The notes below the pieces were generated by a model. It was not told where the DNA came from. It searched no databases and was given only the letters and a program-made list of their open reading frames with translations. A program made the position numbers and the translations under genes. From NCBI GenBank assembly GCA_900315955.1, contig ONBC01000014.1, positions 1 to 38,548 of the forward strand: a stretch of 38,548 nucleotides of DNA, written 5' to 3'. This document shows, piece by piece, positions 13,630 to 21,614 of the stretch. The first letter of the stretch is position 1. Each line of letters starts with the position of its first letter. Origin of the DNA: an uncultured Prevotella sp. (lineage in GTDB: Bacteria > Bacteroidota > Bacteroidia > Bacteroidales > Bacteroidaceae).

Positions 13630-14985
13630 ATGCAAAGACGAGAGAAAAGGATTATTCTGTGCCTGGCTCACATGTCGGGCAATGAGATGAAGTATATACA
13701 AGAGGCATTCGACACCAACTGGGTGGTGCCCTTGGGACCGAATGTCAATGCTTTCGAAGCCGAGCTCAAGCGGTTCGTGACTTCTAAGCCTTCGGCACCG
13801 ACGTGGGCTGACGAGCCTTACCCGGCATGTATCGAGGCTCATGACGCCGATCCGGACGCGCTGTGGCAGGAGGGTTACGACGATCTGAACGGCAAGCAGG
13901 TCGTGGCGCTGGCTTCCGGCACATCGGCCGTGCATCTGGCGCTCATCGCCCTTGGGGTTGGTCCTGGCGATGAGGTGATCTGTCAGAGTTTCACGTTCTG
14001 CGCTTCCTCCCATCCGGTGTGCTACCAGGGGGCGACGCCAGTCTTTGTCGACTCTGAGCCGGAGACGTGGAACATGGATCCGCAACTGCTCGATGAGGCT
14101 GTCGCCGACCGTATCCGTAAGACAGGACGGAAGCCCAAGGCTATCATCTGTGTCTACCTCTATGGCTTGCCTGCCAAGATCGACGAGATAAAAGCGGTGG
14201 CTGACAAATACGGCATCCCGCTCATCGAGGATGCCGCCGAGGGACTGGGCTCGCGTTACCGCGGCCGTGTCTGTGGCACCTTCGGCGACTACGGGGTGCT
14301 GAGCTTCAATGGCAACAAGATGATCACGACATCGGGCGGCGGCGCTCTCATCTGTCCCGATGCGGCGGCGCGCGACCGTGTGATGTTCTATGCCACACAG
14401 GCCCGCGAGGGCTATCCCTACTACCAGCATGAGCATATCGGTTACAACTACCGGCTGTCGAATGTCTGTGCGGGTATCGGGCGCGGCCAGCTCACGGTCC
14501 TGCGTGAGCATGTCGCCTGGCACCGGCATGTCGCGGCGCGTTATGCGGAGGCTTTCAGTCACATGGACGGCTTCACGTTCCATGCCGAGAGCGGCAGCGA
14601 CAGTGAGAGCAACTACTGGCTCAACACGGTGCTCATCGACCCCGACGTGCGCATCCAAGGCCAGGAGAACGCGTACAAGACAACGGTCAAAGGGGCGGTA
14701 GGGGGTGCCGCGGGTGTCATCCACCAGGTCTCTCAGGCACGCACCGACTGTGAGCCGAACGACAACGTCGAGGCACTTCGGATGTGGCTCGACCAGTGCA
14801 ACATTGAGTCGCGGCCGTTGTGGAAACCGATGCACCGGCAGCCGGTCTACAAGGAAGCGCCAGCGTATGTCAATGGAGTGAGTGAGCGCCTCTTCAAACG
14901 GGGGCTCTGCCTGCCATCGGGACCACTGGTCACGGATGAGGACATCGATTTTATTATCGGTGCCATTAAAGAGGCTGTCTGCTAA
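13630..14985 (+). CDS. DegT/DnrJ/EryC1/StrS-type sugar aminotransferase
   Basis: PLP-dependent aminotransferase that would aminate a keto-sugar nucleotide (PglE/WecE/ArnB type). VPLGPNVNAFEAEL, LASGTSAVHLAL, DEVICQSFTFCASSHPV and LIEDAAEGLGSRY are family segments, and Lys230 (FNGNKMITTSGGG) should bind PLP. At 451 aa it is longer than the usual 370-400: about 35 extra residues (roughly 53-88) lie where the family passes directly from the N-terminal helix to the ASGT motif, and about 20 more (AVGGAAGVIHQVSQARTD, near 356-374) sit in the C-terminal domain. GC is high. The gene starts 6 bases after the transposase-like gene. It may produce the amino sugar used by the initiating transferase (inference). 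Confidence 0.87.
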   Translation: MQRREKRIILCLAHMSGNEMKYIQEAFDTNWVVPLGPNVNAFEAELKRFVTSKPSAPTWADEPYPACIEAHDADPDALWQEGYDDLNGKQVVALASGTSAVHLALIALGVGPGDEVICQSFTFCASSHPVCYQGATPVFVDSEPETWNMDPQLLDEAVADRIRKTGRKPKAIICVYLYGLPAKIDEIKAVADKYGIPLIEDAAEGLGSRYRGRVCGTFGDYGVLSFNGNKMITTSGGGALICPDAAARDRVMFYATQAREGYPYYQHEHIGYNYRLSNVCAGIGRGQLTVLREHVAWHRHVAARYAEAFSHMDGFTFHAESGSDSESNYWLNTVLIDPDVRIQGQENAYKTTVKGAVGGAAGVIHQVSQARTDCEPNDNVEALRMWLDQCNIESRPLWKPMHRQPVYKEAPAYVNGVSERLFKRGLCLPSGPLVTDEDIDFIIGAIKEAVC

Positions 14986-15023
14986 ATATTCAAGAAACTA
15001 ACATTAATCTAAGACTAATATCA

Positions 15024-16133
15024 ATGAATCAAGATCTTACAAACACAGAACGTATCTCCGCGATAGTATCAAACTTTGCTATAGAAGGCGTGGTTGCTGA
15101 TATCCGTCCATTGGGGAACGGGCTAATCAATGACACGTTCAAAGTAACGACGAAAGCAGCTGAAACTCCTGACTATGTGCTGCAGCGCATTAATACAAGC
15201 GTCTTCCCGGATGTGGACATGCTGATGAACAATATCGCAGCCGTGACACGTCATATCCGCAAGAAGTTGGAGGCAGCGCACGAGTCGGATATCGAGCGGA
15301 AGGTGCTTCGTTTCCTTCCTGCCGGGGATGGCAGGCTCTATCATCGCGAGGCTGACGGCACAGTGTGGCGAATGATGGTCTTCATTCCCAATGCCAAGAC
15401 CTATGAGGCCGTGACACCGGAGTATTCTTACTTCGCGGGCAAGGCTTTTGGACATTTCGAGGATATGTTGGTTGATATCCCGGAGAAGCTTGGGGAGGTC
15501 ATTCCCAACTTCCACAATATGGAGTTTCGCTTAGAGCAGTTGCGTGAGGTGACGTCGAAGGATCCGGTGAACCGCGCAGGAGAGGCTCCCGTGCGGCAGT
15601 TGCTCACGCTCATCGACCAAGATGCCGAAGAGATGTGCAAGGCTGAGCGGTTGTATCGGGAAGGAAAACTGCCCAAGCGCGTGTGTCATTGTGATACAAA
15701 AGTCAACAACATGATGTTTGACGAGAATGGACATGTGTTGTGTGTCATCGACCTCGACACCGTCATGCCGTCGTTTGTCTTCTCCGACTATGGCGACTTC
15801 CTGCGTTCCGCTGCCAATACCACGGCCGAGGACGATCCCGATTTGAGCCATGTGGCATTCAATGAAGAGATCTTCAAGTCTTTCACGCGTGGCTATCTCG
15901 AAGGCGCGCGCTTCCTCACACCCGTGGAGACCGACAATCTTCCTTATGCCGTGGCACTCTTCCCCTTCATGCAGAGCGTTCGCTTCCTGTGGGATTATAT
16001 CAGTGGCGACCATTATTGGAAATGCAAGTATCCGGAGCATAACCTTGACCGTGCAAGGAACCAGATGCGCTATTACCAATGTGTCAGAGAACATGATGAC
16101 ATGATGCGCGGATTCATCAAAGACTTGTGTTAA
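15024..16133 (+). CDS. Aminoglycoside phosphotransferase-fold sugar kinase (NahK-like)
   Basis: APH/choline-kinase-fold protein most like N-acetylhexosamine 1-kinases, which phosphorylate GlcNAc or GalNAc at C1 for entry into UDP-sugar synthesis. Visible: PLGNGLINDTFKV (nucleotide loop, 29-41), the catalytic loop HCDTKVNN (222-229, Asp224 as base), VIDLDTVMPS (241-250, metal-binding Asp243/245 region) and YGDFLRSAANTT. At 369 aa it has the length of NahK. It follows the DegT gene by 38 bases and is followed by a hairpin with a T-run, so it closes the glycan transcription unit. Bacteroidetes homologues are also annotated as mucin desulfatase or ecdysteroid kinase-like; sugar kinase is preferred on motif and context. 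Confidence 0.78.
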   Translation: MNQDLTNTERISAIVSNFAIEGVVADIRPLGNGLINDTFKVTTKAAETPDYVLQRINTSVFPDVDMLMNNIAAVTRHIRKKLEAAHESDIERKVLRFLPAGDGRLYHREADGTVWRMMVFIPNAKTYEAVTPEYSYFAGKAFGHFEDMLVDIPEKLGEVIPNFHNMEFRLEQLREVTSKDPVNRAGEAPVRQLLTLIDQDAEEMCKAERLYREGKLPKRVCHCDTKVNNMMFDENGHVLCVIDLDTVMPSFVFSDYGDFLRSAANTTAEDDPDLSHVAFNEEIFKSFTRGYLEGARFLTPVETDNLPYAVALFPFMQSVRFLWDYISGDHYWKCKYPEHNLDRARNQMRYYQCVREHDDMMRGFIKDLC

Positions 16134-16134
16134 T

Positions 16135-16158
16135 AAAATGAGAAGATTCTCATTTTTT
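16135..16158 (+). terminator. Probable intrinsic terminator of the glycan locus
   Basis: AAAATGAG (16135-16142) pairs with CTCATTTT (16149-16156) around a 6-base loop and runs into TTTTTT. The stop codon of the kinase gene ends 1 base before it. The stem is AU-rich, so efficiency is uncertain. Confidence 0.5.
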
Positions 16159-16191
16159 GCCTTTAGCAGGGAATAGTTGTGATAAATTGCG

Positions 16192-16199
16192 TAACTTTG
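16192..16199 (+). promoter_or_regulatory. Predicted -7 box for the DUF2723 gene
   Basis: TAACTTTG matches TAnnTTTG and lies 42 bases before the ATG at 16242. No good -33 TTTG is seen at the right spacing. Confidence 0.45.
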
Positions 16200-16241
16200 C
16201 ACGGAATTATTGCAATAACTCATCAGTTTTTATAGGTAAAG

Positions 16242-19200
16242 ATGAAACAATACCGTTTAGTAGACACGATTCTCGGCTGGGTGGCTTTCGCCATCGCAGC
16301 GTTTACCTATGTGTCTACCATTGAGCCGACAGCCTCTTTCTGGGACTGTCCCGAGTTTATCACCACAGGCTACAAGCTTGAGATCGGTCATCCGCCAGGG
16401 GCCCCGTTCTTCATGCTTACCGCCAATCTTTTCTCCCATTTCGCCAGTGACCCATCGCAGGTGGCACGGATGGTCAACACCATGTCTGCCCTGCTCTCAG
16501 CCGCTACGATCCTATTCCTTTTCTGGACCATCACGCATCTGGTGCGCAAGCTCATCGTCAAGGACTGGAGCGAGCTGACCGTTGCCAAGATGATTGCCAT
16601 CGAGGCCTCCGGTATGGTGGGCGCGCTCATCTACACCTGGTCGGACACCTTCTGGTTCTCCGCCGTCGAGGGTGAGGTCTATGCTTACTCGTCCGCCTTC
16701 ACCGCCGTGGTGTTCTGGCTTATCCTCAAGTGGGAAGATCACGCCGACGAGCCACACGCTGACCGTTGGCTTGTGCTGATCTTCTACATGACGGGACTGT
16801 CCATCGGTGTGCACCTGCTCAACCTGCTGTGCCTGCCCGCCATCGTCCTCGTCTACTGCTACAAACGGTTCCCGAACGTGGAGGTCAAGGGCTCACTCAT
16901 CGCCCTGCTCATCAGCTTCGTCATCCTCGCCGCCGTGCTCTATGGCGTCGTGCCGGGCATCGTCACTGTGGGTGGATGGTTTGAACTGTTCTTCGTCAAC
17001 GTCTTGGGACTGCCGTTCAACACCGGACTCATTATTTATATTGCCTGTCTGGTGGGCTGCACCATCTGGGCGATCTTCGAGAGCTTCGAGGGCCGCAGCC
17101 GCAAGCGCGAGAACCTCTCGTTCCTCCTCTCCTTCGCCCTCATCGGCATCCCGTTCTACGGCTATGGCTGGTCGGCGGTCGTCATCGGCATCATCGTCCT
17201 CGCCATTGTCGCCTTCCTGCTCAACCGCAAGAAGATCGTGGACAAGAAGCCCGTGTATCTCGTCACCTCACGTTTCAAGAACACAGCGCTCCTCTGCATG
17301 CTCATGCTGATGATCGGCTACTCGTCGTATGCCCTCATCGTGATCCGCTCCGTAGCCAATCCGCCGATGGATCAGAACTCACCGGAGGACATCTTCACCC
17401 TCGGCTCCTACCTCAGCCGTGACCAGTATGGTGACCGCCCGTTGCTCTACGGCCAGGCGTACACCTCGCAGGTAGCGCTGAAGCAGGACGGTGACATGTG
17501 CACGCCGGTCATGAAGTCAGGCGCGCCCGTCTACAGCCGGAAAGAGAAAGCTTCGAAGAACGAGAAAGACTCTTACTTCGTTGTCACACACAAAGACAAG
17601 TATGTCTACGCGCAGAACATGATCTTCCCGCGTATGTACGACTCCAGCCATGCCCAGGACTATGAGTCGTGGATGGGTGGTGTAGATGGCACGGAGGTGC
17701 CTTACGACCGCTGCGGAGAGCAGATGACGGTGAAGGTGCCGACACAGCTCGAGAACCTCCGGTTCTTCCTCTCTTACCAGTGCAACTTCATGTACTGGCG
17801 TTACTTCATGTGGAACTTCGCCGGCCGTCAGAATGATATCCAGGGCAACGGCGAGCTCGAGCATGGCAACTGGATCACGGGCATCCCGTTCATCGACAAC
17901 GCGCGGCTCGGTGACCAGTCGAAGCTGCCGAAGGATCTGCGGGCTTATGATCCCGTGAAGAACCCCACCGGCAACAAAGGACACAACGTGTTCTACTGTC
18001 TGCCGCTTATCCTCGGACTTATTGGACTCTTCTGGCAGGCGTTCCGCGGCCGCCGCGGCATCCGTCAGTTCTGGGTCGTTTTCTTCCTGTTCTTCATGAC
18101 AGGGCTGGCGATCGTCATCTATCTGAACCAGACACCGGTACAGCCGCGTGAGCGCGACTATGCTTATGCCGGCTCGTTCTACGCCTTCGCCATCTGGTGC
18201 GGCATGGGTGTCGCAGCCCTCTACGACCTCCTTGGCAAGCGTGTGAAGGTGAACCGCGTGGCACTCGCTGCCGTCATCGGCGTGCTCTGCCTCTTGGTGC
18301 CGGTACAGATGGTGTCGCAGACTTGGAACGACCACGACCGCTCCGGACGATATACCTGCCGCGACTTCGGACGCAACTACCTCATGTCGCTGCAGGACAA
18401 GGGCAACCCGATCATCTTCACCAATGGTGACAACGATACCTTCCCGCTCTGGTACAACCAGGAGACTGAAGGCGTGCGCACCGACGCCCGCGTCTGCAAC
18501 CTCTCCTACCTCCAGACCGACTGGTACATCGACCAGATGAAACGTCCGGCTTACAACTCGCCCGCCGTGCCTATCTCCTGGCCGCGACTCGACTACTGCT
18601 CGGGGACAAACGAGTATATCGAGGTGCAGCCGTCGCTCAAGCAGCAGATCCTGCAGTTCTACAAGCAGAACCCGGAGCAGGCCAAGGCTCAGTTTGGCAA
18701 CGACCCGTTCGAGCTGAAGAACGTCCTCAAATACTGGGTACGGTCCAAGAACTCCGACTTCCACGTCATCCCGACCGATACCGTCTTTGTCACCATCGAC
18801 AAGAACGCCGTGCGCAAGAGTGGCATGATGATGGCTGCCGATTCGATCCCCAGCCGTATGGTCATCTCCCTCAAGGGTAAGAATGCGCTCTATAAGAACG
18901 ACCTCATGATGCTCGAGATGATCGCGCAGTGCAACTGGACACGGCCGCTCTACGTCGCCGTCACGGTGGGCGAGGAGAACTTCATGAACCTCGGTGACAA
19001 CTTCGTGCAGGAAGGTCTGGCCAACCGCATCACGCCGTTCACGACCAATGTGCCGGGAGCCAAGAACTTCGATACGATGAAGACCTACCACAACATGATG
19101 GAGCGCTTCCGCTACGGAGGCTTGTCGGTGCCGGGACTGTATATCGACGAGACCGTCATGCGTATGTGCTATACGCACCGCCGCCTCTTCGCTACCCTCG

Positions 19201-19604
19201 CCCTGCACCTCATCGCCGAGGGACACAGGGACCTCGCGAAGAAAGCACTGGCGAAGGCAATGAAGGAGATCCCGACCTACAATGTGCCGATGAACTATAT
19301 GTCGGGCGGTACTGACCTGGCAAAGGCCTACGCCCTCGTCGGTGACAAGGCCGAAGCCAAGAAATGCATCAATGCTGTCTATGAGAATGCCAAGGAGTAT
19401 GTGGAATATTATCTCAGCCTCCAGGGTATCCGCTTCCAGCAGTCGGCCAACGACATCATGGTGCAGTTCTCTATCATGAACCAGACCGCTGAGGTGACGA
19501 AGCTCATCGATGCTAAGCTTGCTGCCAAGCAGGCCGGAGAGATGCAGCGTTTCTATCAGCGTTATGTCGGACAGGGTGGTCAGGTTCTGCAACCCGGACA
19601 GTAA
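16242..19604 (+). CDS. DUF2723 / GT117-family polytopic membrane glycosyltransferase-like protein
   Basis: Large inner-membrane protein of the DUF2723 family, typical of Bacteroidetes and placed near protein O-mannosyltransferases (GT-C fold). The N-terminus matches the family: ILGWVAFAIAAFTYVSTIEP then TASFWDCPEFITTGYKLEIG and HPPGAPFF, where the acidic Asp-Cys-Pro-Glu loop is the likely catalytic site. About ten or more hydrophobic segments fill residues 10-370 and 580-690 (for example ALIGLFWQAFRG, VVFFLFFMTGLAIVIYL). The remaining C-terminal ~430 residues are a soluble, probably periplasmic region ending in a helical, TPR-like stretch. At 1120 aa it is full length. The deacetylase gene follows after 3 bases. 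Natural acceptors are not known from the sequence. Confidence 0.88.
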   Translation: MKQYRLVDTILGWVAFAIAAFTYVSTIEPTASFWDCPEFITTGYKLEIGHPPGAPFFMLTANLFSHFASDPSQVARMVNTMSALLSAATILFLFWTITHLVRKLIVKDWSELTVAKMIAIEASGMVGALIYTWSDTFWFSAVEGEVYAYSSAFTAVVFWLILKWEDHADEPHADRWLVLIFYMTGLSIGVHLLNLLCLPAIVLVYCYKRFPNVEVKGSLIALLISFVILAAVLYGVVPGIVTVGGWFELFFVNVLGLPFNTGLIIYIACLVGCTIWAIFESFEGRSRKRENLSFLLSFALIGIPFYGYGWSAVVIGIIVLAIVAFLLNRKKIVDKKPVYLVTSRFKNTALLCMLMLMIGYSSYALIVIRSVANPPMDQNSPEDIFTLGSYLSRDQYGDRPLLYGQAYTSQVALKQDGDMCTPVMKSGAPVYSRKEKASKNEKDSYFVVTHKDKYVYAQNMIFPRMYDSSHAQDYESWMGGVDGTEVPYDRCGEQMTVKVPTQLENLRFFLSYQCNFMYWRYFMWNFAGRQNDIQGNGELEHGNWITGIPFIDNARLGDQSKLPKDLRAYDPVKNPTGNKGHNVFYCLPLILGLIGLFWQAFRGRRGIRQFWVVFFLFFMTGLAIVIYLNQTPVQPRERDYAYAGSFYAFAIWCGMGVAALYDLLGKRVKVNRVALAAVIGVLCLLVPVQMVSQTWNDHDRSGRYTCRDFGRNYLMSLQDKGNPIIFTNGDNDTFPLWYNQETEGVRTDARVCNLSYLQTDWYIDQMKRPAYNSPAVPISWPRLDYCSGTNEYIEVQPSLKQQILQFYKQNPEQAKAQFGNDPFELKNVLKYWVRSKNSDFHVIPTDTVFVTIDKNAVRKSGMMMAADSIPSRMVISLKGKNALYKNDLMMLEMIAQCNWTRPLYVAVTVGEENFMNLGDNFVQEGLANRITPFTTNVPGAKNFDTMKTYHNMMERFRYGGLSVPGLYIDETVMRMCYTHRRLFATLALHLIAEGHRDLAKKALAKAMKEIPTYNVPMNYMSGGTDLAKAYALVGDKAEAKKCINAVYENAKEYVEYYLSLQGIRFQQSANDIMVQFSIMNQTAEVTKLIDAKLAAKQAGEMQRFYQRYVGQGGQVLQPGQ

Positions 19605-19607
19605 ACT

Positions 19608-20219
19608 ATGATCATTGAGCAACCGGCGATGTGGTTGCGCTGGCTCTATCCGAAAGCTGTCTGGCGGATGGACAAGCACGACCACTCCGTCTACCTCACC
19701 TTCGACGACGGGCCCATCCCCGAGTCGACACCGTTCATCCTTGACACCCTGAAGGAGTATGGTGCTAAAGCCACCTTCTTCATGGTGGGGGAGAATGTGC
19801 TGCGCTACCACGACCTCTACAACCGTATCGTGGAGGAAGGACACCAGGTGGGCAACCACACGTTCCATCATCTCGGGAGCCTGAAGCACATGGCGATCAC
19901 CTACGGACAGGATGTGTCGATGGCCAACGAGCTCATCAAGGCGCATCTCTTCCGCCCGCCACACGGATGGATGAAATCGGATGTCTACTGGTGGGTGAAC
20001 CGTTACTATAAGATCATCATGTGGGACCTCGTCACGCGCGACTACTCTAAATGGATGACGGCACAAGGGGTCGTGAACAACGTCAAGCGTTATGCACGCA
20101 ACGGCTCCATCATCACGTTCCACGACTCGCTGAAGGCTATCGACAAGCTCAAGACAGCCCTGCCCGAGAGCCTCCGCTGGCTGAAGGAACAAGGCTACGA
20201 GTTTAAGACGTTTGAATAA
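19608..20219 (+). CDS. Polysaccharide deacetylase family protein (NodB domain)
   Basis: Carbohydrate esterase 4-type deacetylase that removes N-acetyl groups from a glycan using a divalent metal. All five motifs are present in 203 aa: TFDDGP (catalytic base Asp33, metal Asp34), GNHTFHH (metal His84 and His88), FRPPHGW, WDLVTRDYSKW and ITFHDS with the C-terminal His. There is no signal peptide, so it acts in the cytoplasm or at the inner face of the membrane unless exported otherwise. It starts 3 bases after the DUF2723 gene and is probably co-transcribed, suggesting a joint role in glycoconjugate maturation. The substrate is unknown. Confidence 0.88.
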   Translation: MIIEQPAMWLRWLYPKAVWRMDKHDHSVYLTFDDGPIPESTPFILDTLKEYGAKATFFMVGENVLRYHDLYNRIVEEGHQVGNHTFHHLGSLKHMAITYGQDVSMANELIKAHLFRPPHGWMKSDVYWWVNRYYKIIMWDLVTRDYSKWMTAQGVVNNVKRYARNGSIITFHDSLKAIDKLKTALPESLRWLKEQGYEFKTFE

Positions 20220-20224
20220 ACGAT

Positions 20225-21157
20225 ATGTCAGAATTACGTAATATGATTGAAGCCGAGGCTAAAAACCTCGGCTTTTTTGTTTGTGGCTTTGCCCGTGCAT
20301 GCACTGTGACTAATGCTATGCGCACTCATTGCACGGAATGGCTCGCCAAGGGCGGCAACGCAGACATGCACTACTTGGAGAACTATCTCGACAAACGGTT
20401 CGACCCGCGCCTCCTTATGCCCGGCGTGAAGACCATTGTCGTCGTAGCGCTCAATTATTATCCGGCTCATCGACTGCCGGAAGGTGAGCCTCAGATTGCC
20501 GACTATGCCCTTGGTCAGGATTATCATGACATCGTGAAGGGCAAACTGCGACAGCTCGCCGCCCGTGCCGGCATCACGGAGTACCGGGCATTTGTCGACA
20601 CGGCACCCGTGCTGGAGCGTTACTGGGCTGTGCAGGCGGGGCTCGGCTGGATCGGCAAGAACCAAATGCTGATCATTCCCCATGCGGGCAGTGAGTTCTT
20701 CTTGGGAGAACTGTTTATCACAGAGGAGCAGGAACCTGACAAGCCGCTGCCGAACCGTTGCGGCACGTGCCATCGGTGCATCGATGCCTGCCCCACGCAC
20801 GCGCTCTGTCTGCCGGCGAAGCCTGTGGAGGGCTACGGTGAGATCACCGGTTTCGCCTCGGAGCGCTGCCTCTCCTATCAGACGATAGAGAACCGGGGGG
20901 CTCTGTCGGAGGCGGCGAAGTCTGCCATGGGCGACATGTTCTACGGCTGCGACCGTTGCCAGCGTGCCTGCCCGTGGAACCGTTTTGCCACGCCTTGCGC
21001 GACACCTGAGCTCCAGCCGCGTGAGGAGCTGCTGGGCATGACGCGACAAAAATGGGACAACTTGTCCGTCGAAGACTATCGCCGTCTGTTCAAAGGCTCT
21101 GCCGTCAAACGCGCTAAATACGATGGACTGAAAAGAAATATTGATGCCCTTTCGTAG
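20225..21157 (+). CDS. queG: Epoxyqueuosine reductase
   Basis: Cobalamin-dependent iron-sulfur enzyme that reduces epoxyqueuosine to queuosine in tRNA, the last step of queuosine synthesis, in the cytoplasm. The 310-aa product shows the QueG domain with Asp125 (VDTAPVLER, catalytic acid), the GLGWIGKNQMLI segment, and two [4Fe-4S] motifs: Cys179-182-185-189 (CGTCHRCIDACP) and Cys242-245-249 (CDRCQRACPWN). The start at 20225 lies 5 bases after the deacetylase stop. The first 20 codons contain a perfect terminator-like hairpin (20251-20278), so expression may depend on its read-through or on an internal start of transcription. Length and motifs indicate a functional gene. Confidence 0.95.
   Translation: MSELRNMIEAEAKNLGFFVCGFARACTVTNAMRTHCTEWLAKGGNADMHYLENYLDKRFDPRLLMPGVKTIVVVALNYYPAHRLPEGEPQIADYALGQDYHDIVKGKLRQLAARAGITEYRAFVDTAPVLERYWAVQAGLGWIGKNQMLIIPHAGSEFFLGELFITEEQEPDKPLPNRCGTCHRCIDACPTHALCLPAKPVEGYGEITGFASERCLSYQTIENRGALSEAAKSAMGDMFYGCDRCQRACPWNRFATPCATPELQPREELLGMTRQKWDNLSVEDYRRLFKGSAVKRAKYDGLKRNIDALS
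20251..20278 (+). terminator. Terminator-like hairpin inside the start of queG
   Basis: AGCCGAGG (20251-20258) pairs with CCTCGGCT (20266-20273) around a 7-base loop and continues as TTTTT, a textbook intrinsic terminator. It lies 31 bases after the deacetylase stop and encodes queG residues 9-18 (EAEAKNLGFF), which belong to the conserved N-terminus. It would end the DUF2723-deacetylase transcript or attenuate queG. Confidence 0.7.
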
Positions 21158-21174
21158 ACGTTTAGTGTCTTTAT

Positions 21175-21202
21175 GCAGGGCTCGGCCCTTGTGGCCGTCC
21201 GC
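21175..21202 (+). repeat. Short dispersed repeat, third copy
   Basis: GCAGGGCTCGGCCCTTGTGG plus CCGTCCGC differs by one base from 27038-27065, the inner end of the 175-bp inverted repeat; the same motif is inverted near 28081-28108. It begins 17 bases after the queG stop. Confidence 0.7.
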
Positions 21203-21314
21203 CCTTGCAGGGTCTATGCCGCAATCGCATGCGAAGTGGCATGCCGGCAACGCTACAATATCTAATAAGAGATGCGCACCCCAAAAGTGCGCATCATTCA
21301 TGCTCTGTCAGACG

Positions 21315-21350
21315 AAAAAAGGCAGGATCCGTAAGATAGGACCCTGCCTT
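21315..21350 (-). terminator. Intrinsic terminator of the minus-strand operon
   Basis: On the minus strand AAGGCAGG pairs with CCTGCCTT (21319-21326 and 21343-21350), the inner GTCC/GGATCC extending the stem, and the hairpin runs into TTTTTT. It lies about 45 bases after the stop codon of the 70-aa gene. Confidence 0.75.
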
Positions 21351-21393
21351 GTGAGTGTTTTACTGAATCGTTTTCAGCTTGCTCGTCTCAAAC

Positions 21394-21606
21394 TTAATCG
21401 TCCCAAGGACTGTGTGATTTTGGGATAGTACCCCAGCCATCCTCTTCATCAGGCAGCGTGTATTTCTTCGCACCCTGATCATCTCCTTCGTAACTGTCTC
21501 CAACATGTGGCAAAGAATGGTTTCCCATTTTGTTGTCCAACAGTTGATCCTTAATGTTGAGACGGATTACATTCGATGAAGGCTTCAAATATATTTTTTT
21601 CTTCAT
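21394..21606 (-). CDS. Small Bacteroidetes protein of unknown function (70 aa)
   Basis: Short protein starting MKKKIYLKPSSNVIRLN, a beginning that recurs in many small hypothetical proteins of Prevotella and Bacteroides, where it is followed by a hydrophobic Leu-Leu and a polar, often Gly/Asp-rich tail. Here the tail is acidic (EEDGWGTIPKSHSPWDD). It has no signal peptide of the usual type and no membrane helix. It is the last gene of the operon, 8 bases after the 1193-aa secreted protein. Its function is not known; a link to cell-surface protein export or a processed peptide is speculation. Confidence 0.65.
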   Translation of the reverse strand: MKKKIYLKPSSNVIRLNIKDQLLDNKMGNHSLPHVGDSYEGDDQGAKKYTLPDEEDGWGTIPKSHSPWDD

Positions 21607-21614
21607 TTCGTTTT

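Larger units (their letters stand above)
21158..21393. other. Intergenic region between convergent genes
   Basis: Holds a short dispersed repeat (21175-21202), an isolated hairpin (GATGCGCAC 21271-21279 with GTGCGCATC 21287-21295, no T-run) that could end the queG transcript, and the minus-strand terminator at 21315-21350. No gene was found. Confidence 0.6.

Noticed and set aside
13579-14835. 418-aa open frame opposite the DegT aminotransferase
   Set aside because: Antisense shadow; the aminotransferase frame has the PLP lysine and family segments.
17517-20192. 891-aa open frame on the minus strand opposite the DUF2723 and deacetylase genes
   Set aside because: It is a shadow frame of GC-rich genes with strong codon bias; the plus-strand genes have full family motifs, and the antisense product shows none.
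20234-21301. 355-aa open frame opposite queG
   Set aside because: Antisense shadow; QueG iron-sulfur motifs fix the real strand.
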